Assembly (NCBI GenBank): GCA_025618425.1
Contig: CM046832.1
Span: forward strand, 56,843,993 to 56,907,992
DNA length: 64,000 nt
Direction: 5' to 3'
From: Heliocidaris tuberculata
Taxonomy: Eukaryota > Echinodermata > Echinoidea > Camarodonta > Echinometridae
Shown here in pieces: positions 10,935 through 23,526 of this stretch (position 1 is its first letter; each line of letters opens with the position of its first letter). A program made the position numbers and the translations under genes. The notes beneath the pieces are model-generated. The model did no database searches, was not told the DNA's origin, and saw nothing but the letters and a program-made list of their open reading frames with translations.

Positions 10935-13900
10935 GGCACCATCAGAGGGCGTCCTTTCCTTAACCCATCATGCCTGATTCTCTTCGTCCTGTTGGAGTGA
11001 AGTGCTCTTAGTGTACAATGTACATAACCTACTTATCATGGACACTCCCCCTGGAAGGTCTCAGTGTTTCAACATCACCCATAACTATATTACTAAACTC
11101 TTATTTTCTGAATAATCACCAAACATTCAAAATACCCACTTTATATTTTCTAGAAAAGAAAGAATCGGGATCGCAAGCAGACAATAATATTTGATAACAG
11201 ATTAAATCACAAGATTTTAAAAGATTTTAAAACAAGAAAAGGGATACAAATGGGAGAACTGACATCAAAAGTTTAAGTGCAAGACCATATATACAGGGAA
11301 TCGCTGGTATATGACTGGTTGTTTTAATGAATAAAGGTACTGTATATTTTGTGTAAAGGTATTATTAGATTTTAATGTATAGATTTCATATTAAAGTAAT
11401 TGTCATTTGATATTTTATTGTTTTTTTTCATTCATACACACTTTTAAGAAGCATAAACAAAACTATCATTAGAATTGACTGAATAGCTATTGAAATGCAT
11501 TCAGAATTTACCCTTTCTAAATGATTAAATATGACATTGATGATTTTTATTGTTGCAATTTTTCAATATTTGATGTTTATTTGAACATGACTTCACAGAT
11601 ATTTCAAAGAATTTGCTTTCAGCTGATGTTTAATCAAATTTCTACATGGCTCTCCTAAAGACAGACAAAAATAGGAATAAACTGGTACTTCGTTGTTGTT
11701 GTTTTTTTCAAATTCTTCATTATTTGTATATCTCTCTTTACAAATATACAAGACTTTCAGGAAAGAAACAATCATCAGAAGAATTTCCAAAAGTTTTCAA
11801 AGGTTGGTAAAAATATCAAGGAATATTTTAATGTCCAAATTTTTCTTATTACTGAAGATTAACATAAAAGTATCATTGTTTTTATGGTTTGGATCATTTC
11901 AACATTGTATATTATTATGTAGATACAATGTAAAAATCCCTATTTTCTGTACAATGTTAACAAAAACAAAGAATATAAATGAGGAATGTTTATGTAACAA
12001 TTTGTTGCTGGTTTCACAAAATGACATAAGCACAACACTGAAAGGTACTATTAAACTTTTAAGATATATTTGAATAAATCAGTCAAAAGGGTTATGGAAA
12101 GCAAAATTAGGTAGATGCTGATGACTTCATCATGATTTAAGATTAATTTATACTGCGGTACTGTACGATTCTTATTGTTCTTTTTGAAAGAGCAACGTTC
12201 AAAGATTTTTTTTCTTCTTGCATCTAAGACAAATTGAAAAATAACTTCAAGGACCATGTTAAAATATTACAAAGTACCTTTATGCTGATGGATATATGCC
12301 AGTTCATAAGACCAGCAACAAATTAAATTGCATCTTTGTTTAGTCTTCATCTAGTACTTGAATTTGCTTTTTTTTTTCTTCTACGAGTCTTCATTTTTTG
12401 TAAATATTGCTGATTTCCCCTGGTATGTTTATTGCATATTCTTTGAATAAAAAAATCAGTGTGTTTTGTTAATGTTTCTATTACTTATGATTCATTTTAA
12501 TACATTATCATCTTTCAATGTCTTCCATAAATTTAGCTTTGTTCTGTCAATGAGTTATTAAAAAAAAAGCTTGATTGTGAGAAAAGGAAAACGATATAAC
12601 TGAAGTTGAAGAGCACTGTATGAAAGCTATTACATGTAAATATTTTAAGCAAATCATTTGTGACGTTCATAGTAATTCATATATTTCAGATGAATAACCA
12701 ATATGTTACAAACTAGTTGACTGTTTGTATCAGGTACAATTGTATATAATGTTAAGATAAATATCTATAACCTTCATTCTAATAAACAGGCAATGATGTT
12801 TCTATTCCAAAAGTCCTAACAAATTACTCTCTTGTGTGCTCCTCTCATACAAGTGTTATTGTTATTTCTTAATACCTACCTCTATAAAATACCCATTCTT
12901 ATGGAAAAGATGTGCACCCCCTTGTTTATCCTCTGTTTGTTCTCCCATGCTGCTTCTTCTGCCATTCTGTTCCTGACTTCTGTTATTGTTTCTACTACTT
13001 TTATTATCACTACCTCTTGACAATGACATTTCTAATTCTAACTTTCCCTCTTCTCCCTCTTCTGCTACTCTTTCCATAGCAACTACAACTATTTTTACTG
13101 CATTATCTTCATTTGCAAAGTAAAATCTATGATGCTGGTAAAATAAATTGATATAAATTAATATATACCTGGTAGGCATATTAGCAAATACAGTTTAATA
13201 TGTAATTTTAATCAACTTCAGTGGAACTTCCACAGAAAAGTGTCTTCCACCTCTAGAATCGCAAGCTTTCAAAAGATTGAAGATGAAATATTATTGAAGG
13301 TTTTGCAAATGAATAATTGGTGTGTCTATTTTTGTTTTATTCATTTTAGTCCATGTCTTGCTTGCTTTCAGAATACTCATATTAAAGTTAATGTTATTTG
13401 ATACATTTCAAGAGTCCATGTGTTCATTTATTCAAGACCAAGTTATATAACAATAAAACTTAAATAGCCTGTTTACACTTGATGAAATTTATACAAAACC
13501 CTTATAAAGAATCATCATATTGCAAAAGGAGTGTACAGATGTGAAAACAAAAATCATATAAGGAAGCTTGTGTTGACAAGTTCAGCTGCTGAAACTACAG
13601 CTGGCCAACCATCAGTGTGCACTCACAATAAGCCCCATCCAGTTTTAGTGTGCAATACAAAGTTCACCCTAGTAATGGACAATGATTGTTTATCAATTTT
13701 CATTCAAAACAATGACTAAATCTCTGCTTTGCTATATGATATTTCATTATACGACGTTTAGACTTGTAAAAAATATTTTTTGTATAGCTATATGGTTTTC
13801 ATATTTTCAGATTTTGCTAATCTGAAGGGGTATAAAGCTTATCTAAAATTATGGTACGGGAAATGCTACTCAAGAGAAAGGGCTTTAAGTATACTTCTAC

Positions 13901-15353
13901 ATTAGCGTATATCAAGTCGAAAATGGGCTGCTCTAGTGCTCAGCAACTGCATCAGGATAACTAGCTCAATTTCCTCAGGTTTTTTGCTCATCACTCAATA
14001 ATTGCATATTTTACACAATATTACACATATTTTACATCTTCAGCTCTTATTCTCTTATTACAGGTATCGGCTAAATCAGTTTTAGTTAACGCAGTGCATA
14101 TACATATTGGACTACCTATATATAGAACCAAAACCTTAGAAGAGGAATTGTAATTACTGCTAGCCCACCTAATGTGTTGGTTACTCACATTACATAATTT
14201 GGACATGCATAAATTGCAAAGAGGGCTTAAAGTGTGCTTTCTTGAAAAATGATTTTACCCTTTTTGAAGAACCATGCTAGGGAGACCTCCACTGGTTGAC
14301 AACTGAAACTTACTGGACCTATTATTTTTGCAGATTTCAGAGGAATGATGGTTACCCACATTACATTTTGTCCATGAGATAGCAGCAGCTTTGGTTTCAT
14401 TCTAACTTGCAGGACTTAGGTTGTTCTTTGTATTTTTTTTTCATTGAAAAATTATCAATGGACCATTTAAATTTAATTTTTATACAAATCCTGGAAAAAA
14501 CTTACCTCCAGATAAGCAATCTACAAATGCACAGTTTATAGGCAAAATATCACGAAAAAGTGTAGAGATAGATCATTATTACTATTTTCTAACTTTTAAT
14601 GTTTTCTTAAAGTAAACCACTGAATTGATAGGTTTACCAAATTTTGTGCAAATTTCTGCAATGTAGCTCCAAAAAAAAAAAGAGTAATAGCTATTAAAAG
14701 TGAAATATCAAATTTAAATTTTAAGGTCCATGTCCACCAACCCGTGCAATTACCCATAAACACAAAAAAATAGTGTACCTCAAGCATTAGAATGACAAAT
14801 CATATCCAATCACAATATATTGCCCTAAAGTTTTGAGATATAGTAGGTTTGGGAAAGAATTTGCAAATGCTCCACACTACTACATGACAAAACACTCATA
14901 TTGTGTCTATCCTAAACTATTGTTTGCCAAACAGTAAAGAGAGATCAATTTCTAAGTAGACTGAAGCTGTAATGGAGCTAAGCCAGTAAACTGCTGATAG
15001 GGAGATAAGGGAGGGAAGATTTTCACAGCTGGAGATTAGGATGTTTATTCAATAGGTTTAATGATGAAGGCTAATGAGTTCATATCTAGGTACAAAGATC
15101 TAGATAGACATACAAACAGATACAAAAATAGGAGAGAGAGAGAGAGAGAGATGATGGGGAGAGAAATGATGGGGAGGGAGAGGGGCAGAGAGATATAAAG
15201 AGACAGAGAGACAAAGAGACATACAGAAAGACATATAAGACAGGGTGGAATGGTAGGCAAGAGAATATGAAAAGTAAAACATATGAGCTGAATGTAGCAC
15301 GGAATTAGAATACAATTAAAGACCTTGGAAAATAAGTGTTGTGATATAGACAT
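10935..15353. other. TIMP-A 3' flank and gene-free AT-rich DNA
   Basis: The TIMP-A 3' UTR probably occupies the first few hundred bases. Beyond that no gene is recognised on either strand. A GA-rich low-complexity tract lies near 15132-15240. Confidence 0.6.
11330..11335 (+). terminator. Candidate polyadenylation signal of TIMP-A
   Basis: A canonical AATAAA lies about 395 bases after the TIMP-A stop codon. Other AATAAA hexamers occur further on (for example near 12.44 kb) in this AT-rich DNA, so the true cleavage site cannot be fixed from sequence alone. Confidence 0.35.
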
Positions 15354-17848
15354 CATATCGTCGCCTTCACCACGAACCGTCCTCTTTAGCCAAATTTCTA
15401 ATTTTTTTCATTTTTGAGTTTTTTGCATTTTTCATATGTACTCATGGTTATCTTGCATCTGTGCAAGTTTCAGAATCAGAAAATGCGTGGTTACGTAATA
15501 ATGACAACACTGCAAAGCGTCCTCTCATCAGCAAATGAGATTTATCTGCACCACGAACCGTCCTCTCTTGAATGCGCGCATAGTCTATACACGCGCGCTC
15601 CGGACACTAGCACGTGGTGAAGGATCTGTTGGAATTTCTGTTATGTTTTAAGATGTGATTAGCTTGTTTATTCAAAATAGATTGACTGTAATGAGAAAAC
15701 AAACCCCGTTTTCATGTGTTCATTCATTTCAACAATAAATGATTCAAATTTATTCCACTGCCTTCCTCAAATAATGTCTCCTACAAACATTAAGGTAACA
15801 GTGTTCCTATCGCTTAACTTCTTATGATTGTGGACTGAAAGTTTGAAATAACACTTAGATCTCTGTGTTTCCTTTGTATCATTAATATTTTGAATTGGAA
15901 AATAAATTATGAATTTAAATACTTTACAGAAATGAAAGGAAATTTTATTTGTTCAATGCAATGATGTAAGTCTAGTGAAGTATTATGCCGAGCATATTGC
16001 CTTTGTTGTCATGTCAGAAATATTGGTTTTCACTTTCAAAAAATAAAAAATAATCATTTAAAAAAATATCAAAAGGAATTTAATAGATTGCTGAAACAAA
16101 ACAAAAAAATATGATAATATGAAGAAAAGTGGATTTGTTTGACCATAATATGCGGGCCCTAATAACAAGCATGAATTGAGAATGACTGAAAACTGTGATG
16201 TTGTTAAGCAAAGCAATTTCCCATTAACAAAGGTATGAGTGAAGGAAGATGGTCTCAATAAAAGGTTCTCACACGGAGAAATTGAATAATTAGAAAAGGC
16301 CTTTGCAATAATGAGAAAAATGGGTGAGGAATCAAGGTCGGAATTTTTAATTTAATAGTCAAACATCTAAGAAATTTTCATATTGATATAACATTGAAGG
16401 GGGGGGGGTACTTTTTGCGTAGTTTTGAATATTTGAAAACACATACATGTATATTTGCGATTTTTTAGCAAGATGGAAAAGAGCCAAATGCCTGTTAAGA
16501 ATGACTGAGTAATTCCAGAGCAAACTATTTCCATCAGACATGCCCTTTCTGAAATATCCCCCTATAAAAACACATCTTTAAACGTGCCGTGCATAAGGGC
16601 ACAGAATAGAATTCTAGAGCGCTATAGGTAAACAAGGAGTAGGGAGTAGTAAGCAAATATAAAAATTAAAAAATAACGAAATAATAATAGTAAATGTTAA
16701 TATTAATAATAGTAGTAGTAATATGGGTACAGAATAGAATTCTTGAGCGCTATAGGCCTATAGGTCAACAAGGAGTAGGGTGTAGTTAGCAAAAATAAAA
16801 ATAGATAAATAATAAAATAATAATAATAGTAGTAGTAATAATAACAAACATAATATAAAAAAAACTTAAATAATAGGCCTAATAAAAAGGGTCCATATGT
16901 CCTGAAATTATTTTGGTTTTGACATTAATTTTGTTGAAAATCAAGGGAGATCAGTTTAATCAGCAAAATGTGGCTGTGCAATTTATCTCTTATTACATAC
17001 ACGAAATGCCTTCTCTGTAATATTATAGTATTAGGCTAATTAAAGCCAGATAAATTTTTTTTTCTGGATGATTAAAAATCGTATATTTAATGCAAATTTA
17101 AAAAAAACGGTAAAAAAACACCCAATAATGGTATTCAAACAGCTTTAAAACTAACAGTTAATCCGATACCTTCAGCTAGCAATTCCTTTGAATTTGTACA
17201 CGTTCTGATGGGGCGCAAATGAGAGCGGACCATAGGTAACTCTATGGAGCGGACGGTTCGTGGTGAAATATCTCAGCATGTTTTTGCCATTTCATCTTTT
17301 CCACGAACCGTCCTCTCTGTTTGTAAGTCAGTATAGAGACAAAAGTACTTCATGAATATGGAAGAATTGATGCTGAGTGAGAACAAATGTATCATGGAAT
17401 ACTCTAATCACATTGGTTATATTCATCATCCCCCAAAACTGTTTGAAAACTCGAATCAGTACATCGATGTCTGTAAATCACGATTTCCCAAAAGAGTTTC
17501 TTCCGCTTTCATTCAATTTGTACACTGTCGGGTTGCGCGCAAGGAGACCGGACGGTTCGTGGTGAAATAGCGAAGCGCGTTCGCGCATTTCATCTTTTCC
17601 ACGAACCGTCCTCTCTGTTTACAAACCAACTGTAGCTAAAATACCCCATCCCAAAAAATGTGATACATACTGTATAAAACTTTAAAACCTATGCTATCAG
17701 GCATTCCCATTTATTTTCAATATCATCTACTTAAAGATGCAGAAATCTCCGTTTCAAAAAGTCCTTTCCTTTAAACGCGTTTTCTGCAAAACCGAGTTTC
17801 GCCACGAAACGCGCAGAGAGGACGGTTCGTAATGCGGGCGACGATATG
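15354..17848. mobile_element. 2.5-kb non-autonomous DNA element with terminal and subterminal inverted repeats
   Basis: The left end (15354: catatcgtcgcc, then ACGAACCGTCCTC) is the inverse of the right end (GAGGACGGTTCGT, then ggcgacgatatg to 17848). The ACGAACCGTCCTC motif recurs inside at about 15553, 17302 and 17601 (plus) and 17252 and 17551 (minus). The last four form two near-identical hairpins of about 70 bp joined by GGTGAAAT / ATTTCATC. The element has no transposase ORF. It sits between two GA-rich tracts. A tandem duplication of about 130 bp lies within (16595-16850). Confidence 0.7.
16595..16850 (+). repeat. Tandem duplication, unit about 130 bp
   Basis: The block 'acagaatagaattctagagcgctatagg...aacaaggagtagg...' and its ATA/AGT-rich tail occur twice in succession, with small differences, inside the larger mobile element. 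Confidence 0.6.
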
Positions 17849-18289
17849 TATGGAGGAAGAAAGAGGGAGAGGGTAGAGAGAGAGAGAGAGAGACAGACAG
17901 AAAGATGGATATACATATATAGAGAGACAGAAAGACAGAGAGACAGAGAGACTGAGAGAGACAGGGAGAGGGGGGAAGAGTGAAAGAGAAGTGAAAGATT
18001 TAAGAAAAGAACTGTAATAAAGAAATAAGAGGGACATACAGGAAGAGATAGAGAAAGAGACAGGAAAGAAAGATATGTGGCAAGAGATGTATCACGAGAG
18101 ATATGGGATGAGAAAGGAGGGAGGAGAGACTAAATAATGTATACATACCACAAAATGATATACAGCATACAAAATATCATTCATAATACATTAAGATGAT
18201 GACAATAATATGAGATCAAGAGAAACAAAGAGAAAAGGAGATGACATCATCATTTCATAAAACAGTAAGGAGATAGAGAAGGGAACAGT

Positions 18290-18321
<32 letters not shown>

Positions 18322-18474
18322 AGGGAGATAGTAACATAAACTAATAGATTATAGGCAGATGAAGATGAAAATATAATAAAACAGAGAAAAGGAACTCCTT
18401 ACCATAGATAATGAAGGTGATACCTTTATATGATTGTCATTTCATAAAATGTAATGAGGGATGAGATATAAATA
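17849..18474. repeat. GA-rich low-complexity tract
   Basis: Runs of (GA)n, GACAGA and GGGGG are spread over about 17850-18120 and 18285-18330. No gene is seen. Confidence 0.7.
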
Positions 18475-18747
18475 CCAGCATTTGCAAAAGTTTAAGACCA
18501 CTATTCCAAAATAAAAATAACTCAAAGAAAGAAAGAAAAAAATTAAACTTATTTTTCAGACATACAATTAATTTCATGGCATAACCTATGTATCATACTT
18601 GAACTATGGGCTTATACCATTACTCATGTGCTACTGATCCCTGTAGTAAACATGTTGTGTAATCATTCAATGAGACAAAAGAAAGTATTCCAAATTATTG
18701 AAATACCCACAAATCCCGAGGTGGTCTTAAACTTTTGCAAATGATGG
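18475..18747. mobile_element. Tc1/mariner-type MITE (TA target site)
   Basis: It is bordered by TA at 18473-18474 and 18748-18749. The termini CCAGCATTTGCAAAAG..., running into TTTAAGACCAC, and their inverse form a near-perfect inverted repeat of about 27 bp. The AAAGTTTAAGACCAC end is typical of Tc1-like elements. The interior has no transposase. Confidence 0.7.
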
Positions 18748-20371
18748 TACTTAGGGCCCTTGCAATAAATAACCCTTGAACTTGGTGGCAATGCTACAAA
18801 AATATTAGCAGTTTCCATGTAAAGTATTGTGATTTTTTTTTTTAATTCACAAAATTATTGCATGTTGTAAATAATGGATTTAGAAATCAACACAGAAAAA
18901 GGCCTGATGATAATAATACAAGCTGGAAATAACACCTAGTTTTCATACATTTGTCATCTGTATAAAGGAAGAGAAGTTTACATTTTTTAAAAGATTTATA
19001 CAAAATATTTCATATTAATTATTATCAGTTTCAAAACAAATAACCCCCTTAAAATAATCACTTAAATGCTCTGAAATGTGAATCCCTTTTTTTTCAACAG
19101 TGCAACAGCATTGTTTCTTTCTACTGACTACTCATCATTATATTCAAAGTTAGAACAATATAATGAAGTATATTTAATTCATGTTGACTAAACATACATA
19201 TTTTCATAAAAAATGATTTAAAAAAGTTATCTTTAAACAATTTCTTAGTTCATAGGTATAGTATTGAGTAAAATCTTACTGTTCTTTTACCTTGTCCTGT
19301 CTTCGCTCTTCTGACATTTGTTGTGTTTTAACTTGAACTGTCCTTCTATAGATTTAATTCAATCGTATATTCTAACTGTAATTATCTATTTGTAAAGGCT
19401 ACAAGTTCACGTCAGTTTTAATTGAATCTAAATTGGTCTATAATAGAGAAGAAATTGTTCATCACAGATCGAAACCTGCACCTGCAACCAAATTACTATG
19501 GTTATGTATCTCTTTAATACCTCCCTATCTGGTTGGTTTCATCATATATTTTATCTCCATTTATAGGGGGGTCTATGTGGACATAAAATGATAAAGAAAG
19601 AGTAGGGGGGTCTATTTGGTTGAGCAGGCATGAGTGCGTGTGTAAACAAAGGCTTGTGCCAGGTGTTATAGGCGCGTGCCCAGAGCCTATTAAAATTCTA
19701 CTAAATATGCATGTATACCCCCCTTCATCAATAATGTATAGTAAAGACCATGGTAGAGTAGTGATAGTCAGGGGATTCTATGTTTGATGCTGCTACCACA
19801 GTCCAGCCAGCCAAGCGAGACTAGGGAGTTCATTGTGCTGGGGGTCTGATCGAATGGGTGCTTGAGTGCGTGCCCTTCGCTCTTGCAGCCACGCGACTTC
19901 TTTTGTTCTCGTCCACGCATGGGGGTGGTGGAGTGAACATACTTTGGAAGCTGGGTGCTTATTTACCAGGTTTCCTCTTGTGCTAAATACTAGCACTATT
20001 CTCTCTCTCTTTCTCTCTCTCTCTGTATATCACAACTTTGAGGGGTGCAGCAGCTAGCATTCAGCTCAGTTCCTATCTTCTTTTTTTTCCTACTTCCATG
20101 CGTTGGCTAGATTTTTGTTGGAAGTGTAGCTGCGGTAGAAGTTATTCATCCGAGAGCTATCAAAAGCCCCACGTGCCCTCGCGTGCCGAATCAATTGTCT
20201 TGACTGGCAGAGCTGAGCCTACCATCATCTCCCTATTCTTCATCTCATTGGGATAGTCTGGCTTGCTGGAGAAGGAAGAAAACAACTTTGGCTTTCTGGG
20301 ACACTGAGCAGTCAGAGCGAGTCTGCACATTCGTACAGTCACCATCTATACTAGGAGTACTACTTTGGGGC
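18748..20371. other. Upstream region of TIMP-B
   Basis: No gene was seen. G+C rises from about 19.6 kb to the TATA box, which fits a promoter-proximal region. A short CT microsatellite is at about 20003-20022. Individual transcription-factor sites are not called. Confidence 0.4.
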
Positions 20372-20379
20372 TATAAATA
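20372..20379 (+). promoter_or_regulatory. Candidate TATA box of TIMP-B
   Basis: TATAAATA sits 432 bases before the TIMP-B start codon, in a stretch that is less AT-rich than its surroundings. This would place transcription start near 20400 and give a roughly 400-base 5' UTR. That leader would contain short upstream ORFs, for example ATG at 20452 with a stop at 20470-20472. An unseen 5' UTR intron remains possible. Confidence 0.45.
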
Positions 20380-20810
20380 CAAGTTATCCTGAACAGCCAA
20401 ACTTTGTTGTAGAACAATTCAGCCGCAAACATCCTGTGTATTTGTTGATAAATGCATGCTGTGACTTCATAGTGAAGTCAATCCAGTGCATTGTTCACAT
20501 TTTGGCTTTATCCTTCCACTAATAAGCCATCTCCAGCCGAGTTTAATAGCAGGATTTGGGATCAACATTTGGACAATTACACCACTTGTCTCCCCTACAT
20601 CTCCTTCATTACGATTGGAAAACACCAACCAAGGAGGTTGTAGCTCAATCTCCTCTCTCATCCCAACTTGAATGAGATGCCAATAAGGTGTAGTTTTACT
20701 CCAACGGAATTCCACGCCTAGAGTTACACTCCACTGAAGAGCATCACCAGCATTACAGCATCCACACCAAGATCAACTGACTCGCTAGCAAACAACACGT
20801 CTGATTGAAG

Positions 20811-20967
20811 ATGGAGATGCTATGTCAGGCAATGAGAAGGAGCATGATGATGATGGGGATATTTGTGGTCTTATTCCTGAGTTGTTTTCTGATGGAGTCT
20901 GACTTTGTCCAAGCCTGTACCTGCCTGCCAAAGCATCCTCAACAGCACTACTGTGACTCAGATTATG
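20811..20967 (+). CDS. TIMP-B exon 1 (signal peptide and inhibitory N-terminus)
   Basis: ATG at 20811 opens 52 codons plus one base, ending at the donor gtgagt. A stop codon just upstream (20802-20804) and no nearer in-frame ATG support this start. The hydrophobic core (GIFVVLFLSCFL) and cleavage after Ala35 expose the mature CTCLPKHPQQHYC terminus. Thr at mature position 2 resembles vertebrate TIMP1 and TIMP3; TIMP2 and TIMP4 have Ser. Confidence 0.93.
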
Positions 20968-23490
20968 GTGAGTACTTCTTCTCTCCAACTTTTTTTTTCA
21001 AGTTTCTTTTCCAAAGACTCATAATTAATGTTTTTATAAGTGAAAAGAAAAATATAAATTGGAATCTTCCTTGTCAAATCTTGTATAGATTGTAGTAGAA
21101 CAAGCTCATTTTCTTCTTGTTGTGAATCATTATAAGAAGAGGCAGACTACAATTCAAGAGTTTGTTCACTTCTCTCGACACCACACCTCAAACATTCAAC
21201 TTGGACAATATACTAACTACTTTAGAATATAATTTTACACCATTTTCTTTTATCAAAGCTGATGAATGTACCTCATCAAGTTTTTGAATTCATAATGAGA
21301 GGTTTTCTTTCCAAATCCAGTGTTACTTTTGTTCCTATTCTTACTAATCTTTCAACGTATATTTCATAATTCAATTTAAAGGATGGGGTTAACCTTCTCA
21401 CTCTGACATTTGAATGCTCTTGAACTGCTGGGAATAACACGTACACTAGTAAATCAATACAAAGTCACTACAATGTTCGCCCATGTTGTGCAAAACAAGC
21501 TGGATTATTGACTCTGAAATATGGTAACTGGAGTTATGAAGGTCATGATGCATGCAAATTTCTCATTAATTCTACGTGGAAATTGATCTTTTTCAGGCTT
21601 TTGCTTTGCTATCTGGTTTGATAAAGTATGATTTCACATCAAAATGGCAATTACTATAATACAAGAATGCCTGAAATGATAAAGGTTATTACACCTCATG
21701 TGATTCCTGTTTGAAAAGAAAATGAGGAAATTAAACCTAATCCAGTAGAGTGGTCAACAAATTCACAAATTATTCTATTGAGTGCTTTTAAAACGAGAGT
21801 AAAGTATTTATTTTTTTCTGCCTTTTTCCCCCCCTGGGAGTGAGATATACCCATTGATTTTATTTTTCTTTAAAAAGAAGCCAGTCATTTTTGCAGGAAA
21901 TGAGGCTAGCCCCATCTGAGATTATCAAGAGAAGGGATGGTATATTGTTTCAGACATTTTAGTACTCCTTCTAGAACTGGAAATATAAGAAAACTTTGCA
22001 TGATGATAAAAATGTTCTAACTGCATACAAATCATTTTCATCATCACAGTTTTATATTAGAAGGTCATTGTAAGCTATAGATAAAGTAAAGTTGGAATGT
22101 AGCAATTTCCAGATAGGAAAGGTTGTACTCATGGTTAGGTTTTATCATTTAAAATCTTTCATAGGGTGTAACCCTTCCTTTTGGTACTCCTATGGAAAGA
22201 GGATATTGAATTTTGTGATTCCTTCTGGACTACTGGTACGTTTGCATGGTCACTCAAATCTTCCACCCTCATCCCTTCTTTAAGACTTCTTAGGTTTCAG
22301 TTGATGGTCTTACTCACAAAGGTTTCCCTCCCCTCTGTGTTTTTCACATATCTGTCCCATACAAACAGGGAGCGATTAACCAGAGCCAGGCAGATGGGTA
22401 TGGTGGAGTTATTGTGGAAACAAGAGAATCGGAGGACAATTGCTCAAATTAAGAGGGAGTTTTACTTGAGGGAAGATTATCCAATAAATTGCCTGGGGCT
22501 TGATCCTGTCAGGAGTGGGGCAATATTGAGGGACATTGTTTGCACACACAATATCTCCCCTGATTGGGAGTCCCAGAATCAGTTATCCATCTTGAATCAT
22601 TATCCATTTTAATGACTTTCTGACGAGTAGCAGCAACCATTTATAAAATATCCTACCTTGGAGTTTGAAGATAATTGTGAGATCTGGTAATGATCAAAAA
22701 CAATTTCCAACAGAATCCAACAAAAGCTTTCACTACATGTTTACATAAATAGATTACATCTCCAGGACAATTCTGAAAGAAAATGTGTAATTGTTGAGTG
22801 ATAAGCAAAATTAAACTTTCCGTTTAGTTCACCAAAAATATCTTTACAAAACTATTTTAAAATGTGTTACAACAACCATTAATGTCTTAATATTACCATT
22901 TAGTAATGAAAGAAAGCAGTATTCTTTGTCTGACTTCAAGCTTTTTGTGTATTTCATGGTCATTACCAGTTTTCTGAGTTTTCTTACTTCATATTGCCAA
23001 ACATCACTGAAACCTCAGCTGTGCTTTTATTGCACAAGTTCTGTTTTCAATCAGAGACTAGAGAAACTTAACAATTTCCAAACTTTCCCAATCAACGATT
23101 GAAAGTGTAATCATTCCCTGCAGGCAAATAAGTATTCTCAGGCAGCTATAGGCTTTGTTGTAAAAGAAAAGATAAGTTACTGTATGGAAACTCTCAGATT
23201 CTTGCTTTTTTTCCCCTGTAACTTTGCCACAATCTGACATGTCTGAATTTTCAGCACAATTGGCTTTTTCACAAACACTTTGCAGGTTTCGAATCACTTG
23301 TTTGCGACTCTTTTTTTTTTTTTGGCCAGCTTCTAATGGTCTCTTTTGCTCTGGTATAATGAGTTTCTTTTCAGTTCTTATGATGCCCTCAGGCTCAGAA
23401 CCAGTTCAAAGCTCTGAAAAAGGAAAAACAACTTCAACGGGGGTTAAATTTTAGAATTTTGTTGGCCCTTTGTCTCTCTTTCTCTTTCTT

Positions 23491-23526
<36 letters not shown>

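Noticed and set aside
12862..13179. 105-codon minus-strand ORF rich in Asn, Ser and Glu
   Set aside because: Low complexity and no splice context or recognised family; likely chance.
15045..15356. Minus-strand Leu/Ser-rich ORFs
   Set aside because: Translations of the GA-rich tract bordering the 15354-17848 element.
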